Shown here in pieces: positions 62,423-64,000 of a DNA stretch of 64,000 nt (position 1 is the stretch's first letter; the number at the start of each line of letters is the position of its first letter). Origin of the DNA: JBCBKU01 sp038521345 (lineage in GTDB: Bacteria; Pseudomonadota; Alphaproteobacteria; Rhodobacterales; Rhodobacteraceae). Below the pieces are notes generated by a model that searched no databases, was not told the origin of the DNA, and saw only the letters and a program-made list of their open reading frames with translations. The position numbers and the translations under genes were made by a program. The stretch is taken from positions 286,891-350,890 of the forward strand of contig JBCBKU010000002.1 in the NCBI GenBank assembly GCA_038521345.1. Direction: 5' to 3'.

Positions 62423-64000
62423 TCAAAGGCCGAGAGCCCTAAAGACCCTCGGGAGTTCCTCTGGCAGGTCTTCGGCGATGAGGCCGGGGCCGAACGAGAG
62501 CGCGCACTCCGTGTGGAGCCAGGCGGCTGTCGCGGCGGCGTCGTGGGGCGCGAAGCCGCGAGCCAGGAGGCCGGTGATGAAGCCTGCGAGGACGTCGCCG
62601 GAGCCTGCCGTGGCGAGCCAGGGGGCGGCGCGGTCGTAGTGCGATGAGTTCAGGGAGCACCGGCCGTCTGGGTCGGCGACCACCGTGTCGGGGCCCTTGA
62701 AGAGAATTGTGCAACCGGCACGGGCGGCGGCCTCGCGGGTGGCGTCGACCTTGGAATAGGCGGGGCCTTGGGTGGCGGGCGCGGTGAGGCGGTCGTGGAT
62801 GTCGGGGAAGAGGCGGCGGAATTCGCCCCCGTGGGGTGTGAGGACGCAAGCTTCGTGGAGGAGGGCGAAGAGGGCGGCGGGGTCGTCTTCGAAGGCGGTC
62901 AGCGCGTCGGCGTCGAGGACGGTGGCGCGGCGGGCGGCGAGGGCTGTTGCGGTGAGGGTGCGGGTGGTCTCAGACGGTCCGAGGCCGGGCCCGAGGCAGA
63001 GGGCGTTCAGGCGGGTGTCTTCGAGGGTCTGGGCGAGGGCCGTGGGATCGGCGATGGGGCGGCACATGATGGCATCGAGGCGGGCGGCGTTCTCGGCTAA
63101 GGCGCCGTCGGGGCAGCCGACCGTCACCAGCCCCGCGCCGATCCGAAGTGCGCCCCGGGCGGCGAGGCGGGCGGCGCCGCCGTAGCCTGGGGGGCCAGCG
63201 AGCAGGAGGGCGTGGCCGTGGGTGTATTTGTGGCTGAATGGGGCTTTGGCGAGGGTTGTCGGCGCGCCGACCAGGGTCACTGTCTCGCCCGGCGGAACGA
63301 CGGGCAGCCCCCGACCGCCCCCCCGGGCGGGGGCTTCTCCCCCACCCGGCGGTCGGGGGCTGCCCTCAAGGCCAATGGATTTGACAACGACTTTGCCGCA
63401 TCGAGTGGCGCCTTCTGCAGTCATATGCCCGACTTTCCGACCGTGGAATGTCACCGTCAGATCTATTTTTAGTAAGAAATCCTGAAGAGTTCGTCCTGTG
63501 TCCGATGCAACGCCTGTCGGAAAATCGATGGCGACGACAGGCGCAGTGCACCAGTTCTGCTCGTAGTACACTCGATGCATCATCTTAGTAACGAGCGCAG
63601 GCAGAGGCCGAGATTGCCCAATTCCAAACACCGCATCGATCCAAAGATCAGGATGCGGATTCGAAAGCAAAGGGTGGCGAGCGTCATTGTCATCGAAGGG
63701 ATACATTTTGCCGAGCCGAAGCCAAGCATTTGCGTTCTTGTACGCGTCTGGTGGTGGATGTCTTTTGTTTTCGGGAAACAAGTGCAGTACGACGACTTTC
63801 CATCCGCGCTTCCGAAGCATCCTGGCGACAACAAAACCGTCTCCTCCATTGTTCCCCGGGCCGCAGAGAACCACAGCTTTCGGCTGATGCCTCAAAGGAT
63901 GATACCAAGTACGCCCCCGTTTCGCGAGGTCGGGCCATTCCTCGAAAATCGCCTCGACCACGCCTTTCCCGGCGCGTTCCATAAGCTCGAGGCCGGTGAC
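62423..64000 (-). CDS. nnrD: Bifunctional NAD(P)HX epimerase / dehydratase (5' partial)
   Basis: At least 525 residues; the start lies right of the window. Read from its N-terminus: an NnrE epimerase part (about the first 210 visible residues: CGPGNNGGDGFVVARML, DFPTGVASDTG), a Pro/Gly linker (GGGEAPARGGGRGLP), then the NnrD dehydratase with GGAARLAARGALRIGAG, LGPGLGPSETT, LDADALTAF and the nucleotide motif ATAGSGDVLAG. The enzyme repairs hydrated NAD(P)H. The linker is encoded by a large palindrome and coincides with a sharp GC change. Confidence 0.92.
   Translation of the reverse strand, partial: VTGLELMERAGKGVVEAIFEEWPDLAKRGRTWYHPLRHQPKAVVLCGPGNNGGDGFVVARMLRKRGWKVVVLHLFPENKRHPPPDAYKNANAWLRLGKMYPFDDNDARHPLLSNPHPDLWIDAVFGIGQSRPLPALVTKMMHRVYYEQNWCTAPVVAIDFPTGVASDTGRTLQDFLLKIDLTVTFHGRKVGHMTAEGATRCGKVVVKSIGLEGSPRPPGGGEAPARGGGRGLPVVPPGETVTLVGAPTTLAKAPFSHKYTHGHALLLAGPPGYGGAARLAARGALRIGAGLVTVGCPDGALAENAARLDAIMCRPIADPTALAQTLEDTRLNALCLGPGLGPSETTRTLTATALAARRATVLDADALTAFEDDPAALFALLHEACVLTPHGGEFRRLFPDIHDRLTAPATQGPAYSKVDATREAAARAGCTILFKGPDTVVADPDGRCSLNSSHYDRAAPWLATAGSGDVLAGFITGLLARGFAPHDAAATAAWLHTECALSFGPGLIAEDLPEELPRVFRALGL
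63302..63365. repeat. GC-rich palindromic element inside nnr gene
   Basis: Perfect 18-bp arms (63302-63319 and 63348-63365) enclose 28 bases, in which GGGCGGGGG and CCCCCACCC nearly pair around a CTTCT loop. The element is translated in frame as the Gly/Pro/Arg linker between the two domains. It resembles short mobile palindromes that insert without breaking the frame; no second copy was found by eye in this window. Confidence 0.72.

Overview
The window is about 64 kb of a high-GC alphaproteobacterial chromosome, almost certainly a marine member of the Rhodobacterales (roseobacter group). The evidence is the exact smoEFGKS-mtlK polyol operon known from Rhodobacter, the soxBDAG sarcosine oxidase operon, the yajC-secD-secF-(TauE)-(Mth938)-ccmABCDG gene order, and a DddP-type DMSP lyase whose six metal ligands and catalytic Asp are all present. 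DddP points to life with dimethylsulfoniopropionate from marine algae. Both edges cut genes: a sugar-binding protein at the left and a NAD(P)HX epimerase/dehydratase at the right.

Layout. 0-6.1 kb: ABC uptake and oxidation of sorbitol/mannitol. 6.2-9.6 kb: dusA, a hypothetical gene, DUF1289, ruvX and ccmI. 9.7-16.0 kb: sarcosine oxidase, with three tiny membrane-protein genes between soxB and soxD. 16.1-22.6 kb: sodB with a clear terminator, then an accessory stretch (SHMT-like enzyme, LysR remnant, VOC/MarR pair, GNAT, TetR/SnoaL pair, LOG protein). 22.7-32.0 kb: LysM cell-wall protein, Atm1-like exporter, GNAT, DUF302 and a divergent RND pump with its adaptor. 32.2-38.0 kb: yfgM-bamB-der (the same order as in E. 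coli), a B12-binding AerR/PpaA-like protein and serS. 38.0-39.6 kb: pentapeptide-repeat membrane protein. 39.7-46.6 kb: protein export (yajC, secDF) joined to cytochrome c maturation (ccmABCDG). 46.6-55.3 kb: acnA, a DUF1223 secreted thiol protein, an LpxL-like acyltransferase, fliG, two small secreted Cys-motif proteins, purB and a DUF6314 protein. 55.3-61.4 kb: bioY, an alpha/beta hydrolase-OsmC fusion, a DddP/phosphatase pair, a small membrane protein and trigger factor. 62.2-64 kb: tRNA-Leu(UAG) and nnrE/nnrD.

The window is mostly housekeeping and catabolic genes. I do not see a CRISPR array, prophage, toxin-antitoxin pair or a clearly new multi-gene system. The most unusual items are an in-frame GC-rich palindrome at the domain junction of the nnr gene, coincident with a sharp composition break; a decayed LysR gene beside a divergent SHMT-like enzyme; unclaimed operator palindromes, including an 18-bp one in front of the RND pump with no local regulator; a pair of adjacent small secreted proteins sharing a C-x2-G-x-V-x-D-x5-C motif; and several small membrane proteins that are easy to miss.
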